A DNA stretch of 64,000 nt from Cupriavidus necator. GTDB lineage: Bacteria > Pseudomonadota > Gammaproteobacteria > Burkholderiales > Burkholderiaceae. Positions 45,651 through 56,500 of the stretch are shown here, piece after piece. Position 1 is the stretch's first letter. Every line of letters begins with the position of its first letter. The notes beneath the pieces are model-generated. The model saw only the letters and a list, made by a program, of their open reading frames with translations. It had not been told where the DNA came from and ran no database searches. Position numbers and translations under genes: made by a program. The stretch is from NCBI RefSeq assembly GCF_013141915.1, contig NZ_SROX01000001.1:620001-684000 (forward strand), read 5' to 3'.

Positions 45651-46463
45651 TCAGAGGTAGAAGGCGGGCGCGCCGGCAGGACGCTGCGCGAACGACGCAG
45701 CCAGTCCAGATTGCCCGTCGCGCGCGTAGGCGCCCGGCGTCTGTGCCACGCGCCGGCGCCAGGCACGGATCTGGTGAGCCTGGTCGCTGTAGCCATCCAG
45801 CGCATCGCCTGCGCCGCGCTGGACCGCCTGGATGCTGTGCTGCAGGCGCTCCAGGTCCATCAGCTGCTTCGGGCCCAGTCCCAGTTGCTGCTCGAACCAG
45901 CGATTCAGCTGGCGCCGGCTGACCGCCATCATCCCGGCGACTTCCTGTACCTGCCGGCCCTGGCGCAACAACGCGTGGGCCGCGCGCATCGACTGCAGTG
46001 CCGCCGGCGGCCGCAGCGCCGCGAGGCGCCGCAGCAACCATGCATCCAGCCTCGCAACGATTTTCGCCGGCAGCCAGGCTGCGCTCAGGTCGGCGCTAAA
46101 GGCTTGGGCGGGGCCGTCACCGAGATACCCGGCGAGATCCAGCAACTGGTCCCTGCAGTCAGGCCCGATGCCAGGAAACAGCCGCGCCAGGCCGGCGCCG
46201 CTCAGCATGGCCATGACGAAGTACGTGTCGGACCACGATCGCCAGCGCCGGCTGGCCGACTGGAAGCCGAGCAGCGACACCGTGGGCACGGTCGGGCCGC
46301 CCACCATCGCGTTGGGACGGCCGAAGTTGACCGACAGCACCGCGCCCGGGTACGGGCAAGTGGTGATGTCGCTACCCGCATAGGCCCCTTCCAGGTCCTG
46401 CACGAACCAGTAGCCGTCGACATAGGGCGACAGGGATGGGCAAGGCGCAAGCACCTGGAACAT
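45651..46463 (-). CDS. AraC-family transcriptional regulator
   Basis: A 270-residue regulator: an N-terminal sensor part (SPYVDGYWFVQDLEGAY) of the type seen in several proteobacterial AraC proteins and a C-terminal DNA-binding domain with QVQEVAGMMAVSRRQLNRWF as the first helix-turn-helix. The second helix-turn-helix (LDGYSDQAHQIRAWRRRVAQ) matches the usual F/Y-x-D-x-x-H pattern. It may regulate the dienelactone hydrolase gene that follows on the same strand. No ligand can be assigned. Confidence 0.88.
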   Translation of the reverse strand: MFQVLAPCPSLSPYVDGYWFVQDLEGAYAGSDITTCPYPGAVLSVNFGRPNAMVGGPTVPTVSLLGFQSASRRWRSWSDTYFVMAMLSGAGLARLFPGIGPDCRDQLLDLAGYLGDGPAQAFSADLSAAWLPAKIVARLDAWLLRRLAALRPPAALQSMRAAHALLRQGRQVQEVAGMMAVSRRQLNRWFEQQLGLGPKQLMDLERLQHSIQAVQRGAGDALDGYSDQAHQIRAWRRRVAQTPGAYARDGQSGLAASFAQRPAGAPAFYL

Positions 46464-46592
46464 GGCGGGTTCGCGTTGGAGCGCGATGGGGTGGGCACAG
46501 GCATACCTTTATCACAGGGCGCACCGCGGAGAAAACCCGGGCGACCTGACTCCCTGTCTCTGCCCCATGGCCCGCCAGGCCGGTCGCACAAC

Positions 46593-46621
46593 AAAAAAAG
46601 CGGGCCTCCGAAGAAGCCCGC
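46593..46621 (-). terminator. Rho-independent terminator after the OxlT-like gene
   Basis: On the minus strand, stem GCGGGC and GCCCGC with a 10-base loop followed by seven T. It lies 55 bases beyond the transporter stop. Confidence 0.85.
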
Positions 46622-46675
46622 CGATTCTGCGGCGAAACGCCTGGATGCCCGGCGCATGCGCCGGGTTCGCTCCAC

Positions 46676-47998
46676 TCAGGCGGGTACTTGCGTGCCAGCT
46701 GCCGCCGTCTCCTTGGAGTACAGGCTCCTGGCCGTCGCTACGTGGCTCTTCAGCACCGGACGCAGCACCATGATGGCCAGGAAGGCCGCGGTCAGGTCCA
46801 TGGCTGCCACGGTGTAGAGCACGGTGGACCAGGTGCCGGTCGCTTCCATCATCAGGTTGCCGATCGGCACGAACAGCGCGCCGATGCCTTTGGCGGTGTA
46901 GAGCACGCCGTAGATCTTGCCGATGTGCTTGGTGCCGAAGGCGTCGCCGGCGAGTGCCGAGAACAGCGAGTAGACCTCGCCCCAGGCCAGGAACACCACC
47001 CCCGACAGGATCAGGAACGCGTACGGGTTGCTGCCGAAATAGCCCAGCGCGATGATGCCGAGGCCTTCCAGCGTGAAGGCGATGACCATGGTCTTTTCGC
47101 GGCCGATGTTGTCCGAGATCCAGCCGAACAGCGGGCGGGAGATCCCGTTCATGATCCGGTCCAGCATCAGCGCCAGCGGCAGCGCGGCCATCACGAAGAA
47201 GTGCAGGTCGACCTTGAACTCCTTCACGCCCAGGTCCTTGGCGATCACGCCCAGCTGTGCCACGGCCATCATGCCGCCGGTGACGACCAGCACGAACATG
47301 ATCAGCATCAGCCAGAACAGCCTGGTGCAAAGCGCTTCCTTGAGCGTGTAGTCGCGCGTGGCCTGGACCAGCTTCTGCGACGCCTTCACCTCGTGCGCCT
47401 TGGGCGAACGCAGGAACCACGCCGCGACGAAGGCGAGCGAACCCTGCAGCAGCCCGAAGAACAGGAAGGTGTGCTGGAAGCCCTGCGACTCGATCATCGC
47501 CGCGATCGGCAGGATGGTCGCCGCCGAGCCTGCGCCGTAGCCGCCGGCGGTCAGGCCCACGGCCAGGCCGCGGCGATCCGGGAACCACTTGAGCGCGTTG
47601 TTGATGCAGGTGGCATAGATCGAGCCTACCCCAAGCCCGCCCACTGCCGCGCCGATGTAGAAGCCCATCAGCGTGGTCGCCTGCGAGTTGATGCACCACG
47701 CCGCGCCGATGAACACCGCGCCGAACGCGACCATCATGCGCGGCCCGAACTTGTCGATGAAGTAGCCTTCGATGGGTGCAAGCCAGGTCTGGACCAGCAC
47801 GAAGACCGTAAACGCCACCTGGATGCTGGCGCGCGACCAGCCATAGGTGTCCTGGATTTCCGGGACGAACAAGGTCCAGGCGTACTGGATGTTGGCAGTG
47901 GCGATCATGCACACCACCCCCACGATCAACTGCATCCAGCGAGTGCCTTCCGGGACCTGGTGATTGACGCCGAGCCCCGCTGCCGATGGATTACTCAT
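46676..47998 (-). CDS. MFS transporter, oxalate/formate antiporter (OxlT) type
   Basis: A 440-residue 12-helix major-facilitator protein. The N-terminal helices (WMQLIVGVVCMIATANIQYA, then WTLFVPEIQDTYGWSRASIQ) and RPLFGWISDNIGREKT in the middle loop match the oxalate:formate exchanger group. Members move oxalate or other small monocarboxylates and dicarboxylates; the substrate here is not settled, and no oxalate decarboxylase gene is in the window. ATG 47998 follows AAGGAG. The terminator downstream and a long regulatory region upstream suggest a single-gene unit. Confidence 0.85.
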   Translation of the reverse strand: MSNPSAAGLGVNHQVPEGTRWMQLIVGVVCMIATANIQYAWTLFVPEIQDTYGWSRASIQVAFTVFVLVQTWLAPIEGYFIDKFGPRMMVAFGAVFIGAAWCINSQATTLMGFYIGAAVGGLGVGSIYATCINNALKWFPDRRGLAVGLTAGGYGAGSAATILPIAAMIESQGFQHTFLFFGLLQGSLAFVAAWFLRSPKAHEVKASQKLVQATRDYTLKEALCTRLFWLMLIMFVLVVTGGMMAVAQLGVIAKDLGVKEFKVDLHFFVMAALPLALMLDRIMNGISRPLFGWISDNIGREKTMVIAFTLEGLGIIALGYFGSNPYAFLILSGVVFLAWGEVYSLFSALAGDAFGTKHIGKIYGVLYTAKGIGALFVPIGNLMMEATGTWSTVLYTVAAMDLTAAFLAIMVLRPVLKSHVATARSLYSKETAAAGTQVPA

Positions 47999-48203
47999 TA
48001 CGCGCTCCTTGGATCGATTGGCCATTAACTTGCGACCGGGCGGGGGAATATGCGGACGCGCTGCGCCTCGGCTTAGGGGTGGCTGCTGGCATGTCATGTC
48101 TCCTATGTCATTGGCATTTATTTGCCTCTTATAACGACGCCGACCTGAGGTCTCCGCCCTCACCTCTCGCTTATCCAGGAGCGGCGATGGGATACACAGT
48201 ATG

Positions 48204-48213
48204 TGATATATCA
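48204..48213. promoter_or_regulatory. TGATATATCA palindrome upstream of the OxlT-like gene
   Basis: A perfect 10-base AT-rich palindrome with partly symmetric flanks (ATG...AAGT), 206 bases before the transporter start. GntR-type and similar repressors use sites of this form. No regulator gene is adjacent. Confidence 0.4.
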
Positions 48214-48432
48214 AGTAAGTCAAGCGAAAGGCGGGGCAGGGTTTTCACTGAATTAATGAGAGACCTGATTGGGGTCTGGATATTCAGGTCAAAATCGCAT
48301 CGGAAGCTGTATGCAAAGTTCCGCGTCGCCGCCGCGTGGTGACTGGAATCCCTTTGCTGGAGCGGAATACGGGCACGCCATGGGAATCGATGAGGACTTT
48401 TTCTGAATGCTTCGCGGCCAGAACGGGGGATT

Positions 48433-48495
48433 ATCATTACAATAACGTAATGATTACAAAATCGTCATGATTACAGAATTTTCATGATTATGACG
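48433..48495. repeat. 17-base tandem repeats (about 3.7 copies)
   Basis: Consecutive units at 48433-48449, 48450-48466, 48467-48483 and a partial one to 48495. Units 2 and 3 read ATGATTACAAAATCGTC and ATGATTACAGAATTTTC; unit 1 begins ATCATTACAATAACGTA. The core ATGATTA is kept in nearly every copy. The period of 17 bases is not a whole number of helix turns. Confidence 0.7.
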
Positions 48496-48549
48496 CGCCC
48501 GGACCGTCAAGTTCCGGCTAAATGCCGACAACTAATTTATCGCCAACAT

Positions 48550-48581
48550 AAAAAAAAGCCCGCAGGCGAACCTGGCGGGCT
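48550..48581 (-). terminator. Orphan leftward terminator
   Basis: Stem AGCCCGC and GCGGGCT, extended inside by AGG and CCT with one bulged base around a CGAA loop; on the minus strand it ends in eight T. No leftward coding gene lies upstream of it before the rightward fic gene. Confidence 0.75.
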
Positions 48582-48980
48582 GAGTCATGGTGCGTGACAT
48601 CGGCCGCAACATGTAGTTGCAGTTATAGGCGATTATGGGAATCGGTCAAATAGGGAAAATGGGTTTGGCGAGCATTAATGGGCAAACCCAGAGAAAACCC
48701 TGAGCGAATTTACAGGGCGTGGAGCGCGGTTATGGGAAAATCGGTCTTAATATGACAAGGCTGTCATGAAACTGGCGTCCCGGCGGTCGCGGCCGCTCAG
48801 GATCAGCGTAGACAAAAACACCATCGGCGGACTCCGGAATAGATGAAACAGCAAACCCGGTAGAACACCTCGTAAAGCCGGTTCACCGGTCGGCCAGCCC
48901 GCCCCCATCGGTCCGCCCTCATAGATAAAATTTTTATAACTTCACAAAAAGTAGACATATTGGTAAGTCCCGTAGAAGCT

Positions 48981-50549
48981 ATGGTAAGCTCCGCGGGGAT
49001 CTGTTCCTACTCCACCGACGCCCGTATGGCTCACGCACCACTGGGCTACCACGCCCTCGTCCGCAAGTTCAGCCTGCGCGTGCCGCCGCTGCGATGCACC
49101 TCCGCGCTGGCTGACAAGACCGGTGTGCTCAGCACGCACACCGGCCCCGACGGCACCACGCGCACGATCTATCCCCGCAACCGCTACCGGGGCGGCGACA
49201 CCACGGTGGACCACCTCACCTTTGCGCTGAAGAAGGAACAGCTGGACCTGACCGTGCTGGCGGCGCTGTTCGAACATGCCCAGGCGGTGCAGGAGGTAAG
49301 CGCGTGGCTGCAAGCCACGCCGAGCTCGCGCTATGCCCGGCTGAGCGCCTTCTACGCCAAATGGCTGGCCGGGGCGCAGTTCGACTACAGGTTGCCGGCT
49401 GGCGCGCCCCGGGTGCTGGCACTGGACGAAGCGGAATACCTGACGGGCCCGTCAACGCCGGACCTGCAGTTCGGCATCCAGAATAACCACCTCGGGCCGG
49501 CGGCGTTTTGCCCGGTGGTGCGCCGGACCGAAAAGCTGGCGCGCTGGCTTGCCGCGGATCTGCCCGGCCGTGTGGGCGCGGCCATCCGGCGCCTGGAGCC
49601 GGAGCTGCTGGCGCGGGCGGTGGACTATCTCTACCTTGCCGAAACCCGCTCGACGTATTCGATCGAGCATGAGATTCCGGATAACCAGCGCGTCGCCAAG
49701 TTCCGGCGGCTGCTGGAATATGCCGGCCAGCGTGCGCCGCTGACCGAAACCCAGCTGTGCGAATGGCAGAACGAGATCATTTCCGGGCTGCGCGCCGAAT
49801 ACCGCTTCCGCGACCAGCAGAACTGGCTGTCGCGCGGCGGGCGGCTGCGCAATATCGCCGACTATATTCCCCCGCCGCCCGCGCAGCTGGGCGCAATGAT
49901 GGACGGCATCGCCGCGGTGGCGGACCTGGTCCAGGCCCAGGCGGCAAACCCGATCGTGGTGGCGGCCTGCGTGTCGTTCGGCTTTGTCTTTGCCCACCCT
50001 TTCTATGACGGCAACGGCCGCCTGCACCGGTTCCTGATCCACCATCTGCTGCGCCAGGCCGGCGTCACGCCCGCAGGCGTGGTGCTGCCGGTGTCGGCGC
50101 GCATGCTCAAGCAGATCGATGTCTACGCCGGCCTGCTGAAGGCTTATTCGGCGCCGCGCACGGCGCTGCTTAATTACGCGCTGGATGCGGATAGCGACAC
50201 CATCCTGATCAAGTCGCCGCAGCCTTACTGGCTCTATGCCTCGTTCGACGCCACCGCGCTGTGCGAATTTGTGTTCGAGTGCATCGAGCAGTGCGTCGAG
50301 CAGGACCTGGCGCAGGAGATCCAGTACCTGCGCGCGTACGACGCCAGCGTGACGCGGCTCGAAAGCTGGCTTGACATGCGCCAGTCGCGGCTGTCGAACC
50401 TGATCGACCTGATCGTGCAGAACCACGGCGAGCTGTCGCGGCGCAAGCGCAAGCTGTTCGAGGACATCACCGACGCCGAGCTGGCGCGCATCGAAGCGGT
50501 GGTGCGCGACGAGTTCGCGGACTACCTGGAGCACCACGGAAGCGGCTGA
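48981..50549 (+). CDS. Fic-family protein (putative AMP transferase)
   Basis: A protein of about 522 residues with a full Fic active site HPFYDGNGRLHR at 339-350, including catalytic His339. Fic enzymes usually attach AMP to Ser, Thr or Tyr of target proteins. Upstream, SIEHE (Glu229) resembles the Ser-x-x-(I)-Glu inhibitory helix of class II Fic proteins, so activity is probably restrained in cis. The C-terminal 150 residues are helical with Cys-containing FVFECIEQCVEQDL. The start is uncertain: ATG 48981 is used, ATG 49026 is possible. It is convergent with the giant gene, with 22 bases between the stops. Confidence 0.85.
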   Translation: MVSSAGICSYSTDARMAHAPLGYHALVRKFSLRVPPLRCTSALADKTGVLSTHTGPDGTTRTIYPRNRYRGGDTTVDHLTFALKKEQLDLTVLAALFEHAQAVQEVSAWLQATPSSRYARLSAFYAKWLAGAQFDYRLPAGAPRVLALDEAEYLTGPSTPDLQFGIQNNHLGPAAFCPVVRRTEKLARWLAADLPGRVGAAIRRLEPELLARAVDYLYLAETRSTYSIEHEIPDNQRVAKFRRLLEYAGQRAPLTETQLCEWQNEIISGLRAEYRFRDQQNWLSRGGRLRNIADYIPPPPAQLGAMMDGIAAVADLVQAQAANPIVVAACVSFGFVFAHPFYDGNGRLHRFLIHHLLRQAGVTPAGVVLPVSARMLKQIDVYAGLLKAYSAPRTALLNYALDADSDTILIKSPQPYWLYASFDATALCEFVFECIEQCVEQDLAQEIQYLRAYDASVTRLESWLDMRQSRLSNLIDLIVQNHGELSRRKRKLFEDITDAELARIEAVVRDEFADYLEHHGSG

Positions 50550-50571
50550 AGCGCGCGGCGCGCAACCTGCC

Positions 50572-53500
50572 CTATCGCGTCACGTCCAGCTCCCAGCCGG
50601 GCTCCAGATGGTCCGGGTTGTCGGCCAGCCGATAGCGCGGGTTCAGGTTGATCAGTTCGCGCAGCGCGAAGTTGGCCACCTGCTGGTCCGGCGTCATCGC
50701 CTGCGCCTGCGCTTCGGCCTTCTGGCCGTCGGACAGCAGCGTGTCGAGATGCGCGCCGGCAATACCCCATAGCGTGGAACTGGCAACCTGCCCAGGGCTG
50801 TAGGGCTGCACGCGTACCGAGCCGGATGCGGGGCGCTCCTTCGGTGGCTCCTTCGGCGGTTCCTTCGGCGGCTCCTGCGGGGGCGTGCCAGGACCGGTCG
50901 GCGGAGCGGTCGACGGGCCGCCGCTGGGCGTCGGCGCCGCAGGCGGCACGCCCTTGCCCTTGTCCTCGTCCTTGAGCAGCTCCATCAGGATCTTGGCGCC
51001 AAAATTGACGATCACCCCGCCGCCCAGCAGCACCAGCCCCTTGGGCATGGCGCGGCCGAAGAAATCCCATTTCTGCGCCAGCCATGGCGTGACCGGCTGG
51101 TCCACGGCGTCGGGATCGGCGGCCCTGGCGAGCCGGTTTTTTTCGGCGTTGATCAGTTTCTGCTCGTTGCGCGACTGCAGGTGCGCGCCGATGCCGAACA
51201 CCGCCAGGCTGCCGGCCTCGATCGCGCCGACCACGCCGCCCGTATGAACCATGTCGGCCACGGCCAGCGGCACCGCGCCGACCGAATATGCGTTCATCAC
51301 GAACTTGCGCAAACGCGCGCCCAGCAGCGCGGGCTGGGCCAGCCCGGTGTGATAACCCGCGCGGGCAGCGAAATTGACCGTGCTCAGCACCGAATTGGCC
51401 GCCAGGAACACCGCGCTGCTGTAGGTCAGCGGCTCGCCGATCTGGGTCACGCCGTGCTCGCCGAACCACAGCATAGTGTTGCCGTTGTTGATCGCGAGCG
51501 TGGCCAGCTGCAGCGAGTCGTTGACCTGGCCGGCGCGGGTGTCGGGCGTCAGCATCGAGGCGCCGATGGTGCCGATCACCGCCTGCGCCTCGCGGATCTT
51601 GTCCGGGGCCTCGGGCAGGTCCTTCTTGTCGGCGTGGTGGGCGTAGGCCTCCAGCTGGTCCAGCGCCTTGGCAAACTTCTGCTGGTTCGGTTCGTTGATG
51701 CCCCACACCGTGGTGCCGGGCTTCTCGGTCAGCGTGCGGCGCAGCCAGGCGATATCGGCGGGCGCGTGGGTGCCGGCGCGCCGGATCACCTTGTTGGCAT
51801 GCAAGGTGCGCCCCATCGCCACGCTGCCGCGGTAGATGAAGCAGCCGGCGCTGGTCAGTACCAGGTTGGCGCCGGTCTGTGCCGAGACGGCCGCGGCGCC
51901 GGAGGCGGCGGCAAACGTGCCGGCCGCCGACACCGCCAGCGCGGTGCGCACTTTCCAGGGCCGTGGACCATTGCCGGCGGGCGGCTGAGCGTTGCCGGCG
52001 GGCCCATGCGAAATGGTGGCGCGCACTACCCCGCCCTCGCCGCCCTGGCCGGCTTCGCCGCCTCTGGCCCGCGCAGCCTCAAGCATCCGGTCCAGCATGC
52101 GGTACACCGCGCTACCCTGCGATGCGGCCGAGCCGGTCTCGACATGGGTCAGGTCGGCCACCTTCACCGTGCCGTCCGGGAACAGCGCGAACTCCACGTC
52201 GCCCAGGTGCAAGCCGCGCGTTTTCATGGTGTCGACCAGCGCGGCGATATCGCGCGCCGACCGGCCGTTGAGCAACGCGGCATGCCCGGGCCGCATCTGG
52301 CCGGCGGCATCGAACAGGTCCTTGGTGCTGGCCGCGTAGCGTTCATAGCCGATGGCCGGGCGCCCGAACGCCTCGAACGACGCCGGCCCGAAGCTGCGCA
52401 CGGTATTCAGCCCGTGTTCGCCGGCGGCCTCTGCCATGGCGGCGCGCTCGCCGTGCACCATGTCGCCCAGCCAGGCCTCGTTGGCAATGCCCACCGCCAG
52501 GTCCTTGCCCAGCGCGAACACGGTCTTGGCGCCGCCGCTGCCCAGCCGCGGCCCAAGGTAGGTCTCGAGCCGCACCCGTTCGCGGGTGCCGTCGGGCCGG
52601 CGCAGGAACACGTTGCCGTGGTGGTCGATCTTGAAGCTGTGGCCGGCGTAGGGATCAGGCTGCGGCGACAGCCGGCGCCAGCGCCCGGGCTGCGCCAGGT
52701 CGATCTGGCTCTTGGCCGGATCCTGCGCGTAGGCGCCGCGGCGCAGCGCAAACTCCGGCACCAGCACCTCGGTGCGCATCACGTCGGCCACCTGCTGCGC
52801 CAGCATGCGTCCCTGCGGGCCATGCGCGCCGTCCAGCGCCAGCACGATGGGCTGGCCGGGCTCCCAGTCGTGCGCCAGCTGGAAGGCGAGTTCATGGGCG
52901 CCGACGCCCTGTCCCTCGTCGCCGCGCAGGCCGCCCTCCGGGCGCACCGCGCCGACCACCACCAGGTGATCGCGGGGCGCGTTGACGCGCACCGCCGGCT
53001 CGCCCAGCGCCAGCTCGGCCCAGCGGTCCGGCGCGTGCTGCCATGTAGCCGGCACCGGATCGCCAGCGGCGCGCGGCGCATGCTGGCGCACCGGCTTGCC
53101 GCCGCTGCTAACCGCGGCCAGCGGCAGCGCCGGCATCGCGCCGTGGAAGCGGCCGCCATCCTGGACGTGAACCGGCGCGCCCGAACCGGCCAGGGTAGCG
53201 GGATCCGCCGCCACGCGCAGGCGCGCGCCATAGGCCAGGTCGCTGCCGGGCGCGTGGAATGCATCCACGTCCAGCCGGCCGTCCGCGCCGTAAACGCGCG
53301 CGTTCAGCCCCGTGGCGAGCTCCTGCACCAGCGACACCGCCCCGTCCTGACCATAGCAGCCGTACAGCACCACCGGCATGCCTTCCTGGTAGTCCGGATG
53401 CGCGCGGATGCGGTCGATTACCGCCGGCGCATCGAGCAACGGCGACGGCCCATCGCCGCGCCTGCCGCCGGCCTGCATCGCGATGCCGCCGAACAGCCCT

Positions 53501-56500
53501 TCGGCGCGCACGGTGAAGTGCCCGGGAACCTGCGGCACCGACACCGCCACGGCCTCGTCATCAAATGTCTTGTGACCCGCCTCCTGGGCCAGGTCCAGGT
53601 CGGCGCTTCCGCGCGGGAACTGCTCCAGCTGGGCCAGCACGTCGATGCGGCGCCCATCCTGCTGGCGCACCAGCGGCAGGCCGGCGCGGAAGTCGTCGGG
53701 CAACGCGGCGCGGATATCGCCGTGGTAGTCCGGATTGAGCGCAAAGCGTCCGGCGTGGGGCTTGTGCCCGCGCAACGACAGCGGCACGGTGCCGATCACG
53801 CTGCGCGCGTCGACCGCGCCGTGCCGCGCCGCTTCACGCTGCGAGACGATGGCGATGCGGAAGTTGCCCCCCGCCTGCAGCGCCGGGCCCAGGTCGCGCA
53901 TGGCCTGCTGCAACGACGTGAACGACGCCTCCGGCAGTCCTGCGCGCAGCGGCACCGACAGGCCCTCGCCATGGGTCACCACGTAGTGCACGCCGGCCAG
54001 GCGCCCGCCCGATTCATGGATGCCGTCGACGGTGGCCTGGATGGCTTTGGGGCTGGGCGCGCTGTCGCGCACTGACCAGCTGCCATCGCGCAGCGCCGGC
54101 CGCGCGGCGGGCATGGCCGCCGCTGGCTGGATGCCGGCGTGCTCGGCATGGGGATCGGCGGCAGCCCTGCGGGGCATTTGCCCGCCGTGCGCGACCACCG
54201 CCTCGGCGGCGTCGGCCAGCGGCGTGCGCGCCAGCGCCGGCCCGCCCGGCAGCGGCGCGCGCGCGGCGCCCGGGCCGCGCGGCTGGCCGCCGGCGGCGAC
54301 GCGCCCGTACAGCGTAATCACCGCCTGGTGCACCGCGGTCGAGAAGCCGTCCACCGTCGCCACCCGCTCGCGCGAGACGCCGTCGACCGCGCCCGCATCG
54401 GCGGCGGCCTGCAGCACGCGGCCCAGTTCCTCCGGCCCCTGGAAGCGCTCCGGCATATTGCCCCGGCGCAGCAGCAGCGCGGAGACCGCATAGGCGCCCC
54501 AGTTCGACACGCTGGCGGTGACCACATGGTCCACCGGCACCACCGCGGCGATATCGCTGCCGTCGAGCGCGCGCGGGATCAGCCCGCCCACGCCGCCCAT
54601 GCCGGCCTCGTTGCCGCCGTCGCCGACGCCCAGGGTCTCGATGCCGTCGATGGCATTGGCTTCCAGCACGATCTGGTCGAGCGCCGGGTTGAAGCCGTCG
54701 ATGCCGATGCCGCGCATATTGTGCTTGGTGCCGCGCGCGCTGCGCGACGGCAGCTCGATCGCCATCACCCGGTCGGGGCCGACCTCGCGCAGCAGCGCGC
54801 GCGCCGGCTCGGCCGCGCCGTAGATCGGCGCGTCGAACACGCGGATATTGTCGAGCGGCTCGCCCATCTCGCGCAGGATGCCTTCCAGGATCGGCCGGTT
54901 GGCCGAGTCGACCACATAGGTCACCTGCTTGCCGCGCAGCCGCAGCGCCCGCCCCAGTTCCGCGGTGCCCGGCGGCCCGTCGGTTTCCGGCATGTCCTTG
55001 GCCACCGAGAAGCCGGTCACCAGCATCACGTTGCTGGCGTCTTCCAGCGACGCCGCGGCGCGCTCGGCGCCGCCGGGCATGTAGAACTCGCGCAGGCCGC
55101 GGCCGATGTAATTGAAGCTGATGCGATCGACCGGCGACAGGTGGCGCCCGCCGTCGATCAGCGCCAGCGCCGGCGACACGTCCGCCGCCTCACCGAATGC
55201 GGTCTTGAACACGCGGATATCCGGGCGGCGCCCCATGGCGTGGGCCAGGCCGGACACCCGCGACGGCTGGCCGGTGGTGAAGACAATGGTCGGCAGGGTC
55301 TTGTCGTCGGGCACCGCCGACGGATCCAGCGGCTGCTCCAGCAGCGCGGCGCGGTCGATCAGGCCCTGGTCGACCAGCATTTCCACGCCCTTGCGCGCCT
55401 GGTACTGCATCGGGTCGATCAGCTTGACGTCGCTGCGGCCGATGGCATCGAGCTGCTGGCGCACCAGCGTCTCGAGCGCCGGATAGTGGGTGCAGCAGAA
55501 CCACAGCGAGGTGGCGTCGGCCGGGATCTGCTCGGCGTTGATGTACTTGGCCACCAGCCCCTTGAGCTGCTCCAGCTGCGCGCCGTCGGCCAGGTGCATC
55601 AGGTTGTTGACCGCATCGGCCCACTCGGTGGCGCCGATCTCCTTGACCGTGACGCTGCCGCCGCTGGCCTTGCTGACCGCTTCCAGGTAAGCGTGCAGCT
55701 TCACCGTGCCGGGCGTGGCCACTACCACCGGACGCCGGCCGCCCTCGGTGACAATCTTGGGCGCGGTCTGCATGATCAGGTTGACCACCTTGGCCTGGTG
55801 GGTGCCCGCCAGCGCCTCCGGAAACGCCGTGCAGGCCGTGTTGCAGGCAAACAGGTCGACCGCGCCCTTGGCCTTCTGCGCCGCCACCACGCCGGCGTGG
55901 ACCAGGTTGACCAGGTCGCCGCGCTCGCGCCCGCCGTAGGTGCCGGCGGCATGGTCGGTAAACGCGACCACCTGCACCGCCTTGCCGGTCATCGCATAGG
56001 TATGGCGCGCGATGTTCTGCGCGGCCAGCAGGCCGCCGTTGCTGGAGTCGAACGCGGTAATGACGATGGCGTCGTCCTGCACGCGGATGCCGAAGTCGGC
56101 CGGGTCGATGCCGTCGGGCAGGAAGCGCCGCTGGATGCCCTCGAACAGTTGCACCATGTCCAGGCCTGCGGGCAGGCGCTCGGCCGCCTTCTGCAGCAGT
56201 TCGTAGACGCCCTGCTGCACGGTCTTGTCGTAGCCGCGCACGCTGGTGGCGCCGACCTCCAGCGTGACGCCGTCGCGCGCCTTGTGGCGCGCCATGGTAT
56301 CGAGCAGCGCGCCCACCTCTTCCGTGGTGGGCATGCCGCGGTCGCGGCCCAGCGCGCGCTGCACGGCGAAGCCGATCGCCTGCGCCGCCAGGTTGGAGTT
56401 CATGCCCGTCACCAGGTGGTCGGCGCCGACGTCGGACCAGCTGTCGGCAACCTGGTCTTCCACCGCCATGTCGCGCAGCAGCCGGTCGCGCGCGGCCCGC

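Larger units (their letters stand above)
47999..48980. other. Long intergenic region between OxlT-like gene and fic
   Basis: 982 bases without a convincing gene and visibly more AT-rich than its surroundings. It contains a TGATATATCA palindrome (48204-48213), 17-base tandem repeats (48433-48495), an orphan leftward terminator (48550-48581) and an AT-rich block (48921-48963) before fic. It probably holds promoters for both flanking genes and may encode a small RNA. Confidence 0.6.

Noticed and set aside
48433..48495. CRISPR-like array
   Set aside because: The units are directly adjacent with no spacers, too short for CRISPR repeats, and there are no cas genes.
48942..49313. Leftward 123-codon frame over the start of fic as the gene belonging to the orphan terminator
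   Set aside because: It overlaps the fic coding region in antisense, lacks a ribosome-binding site and shows no protein-like pattern.
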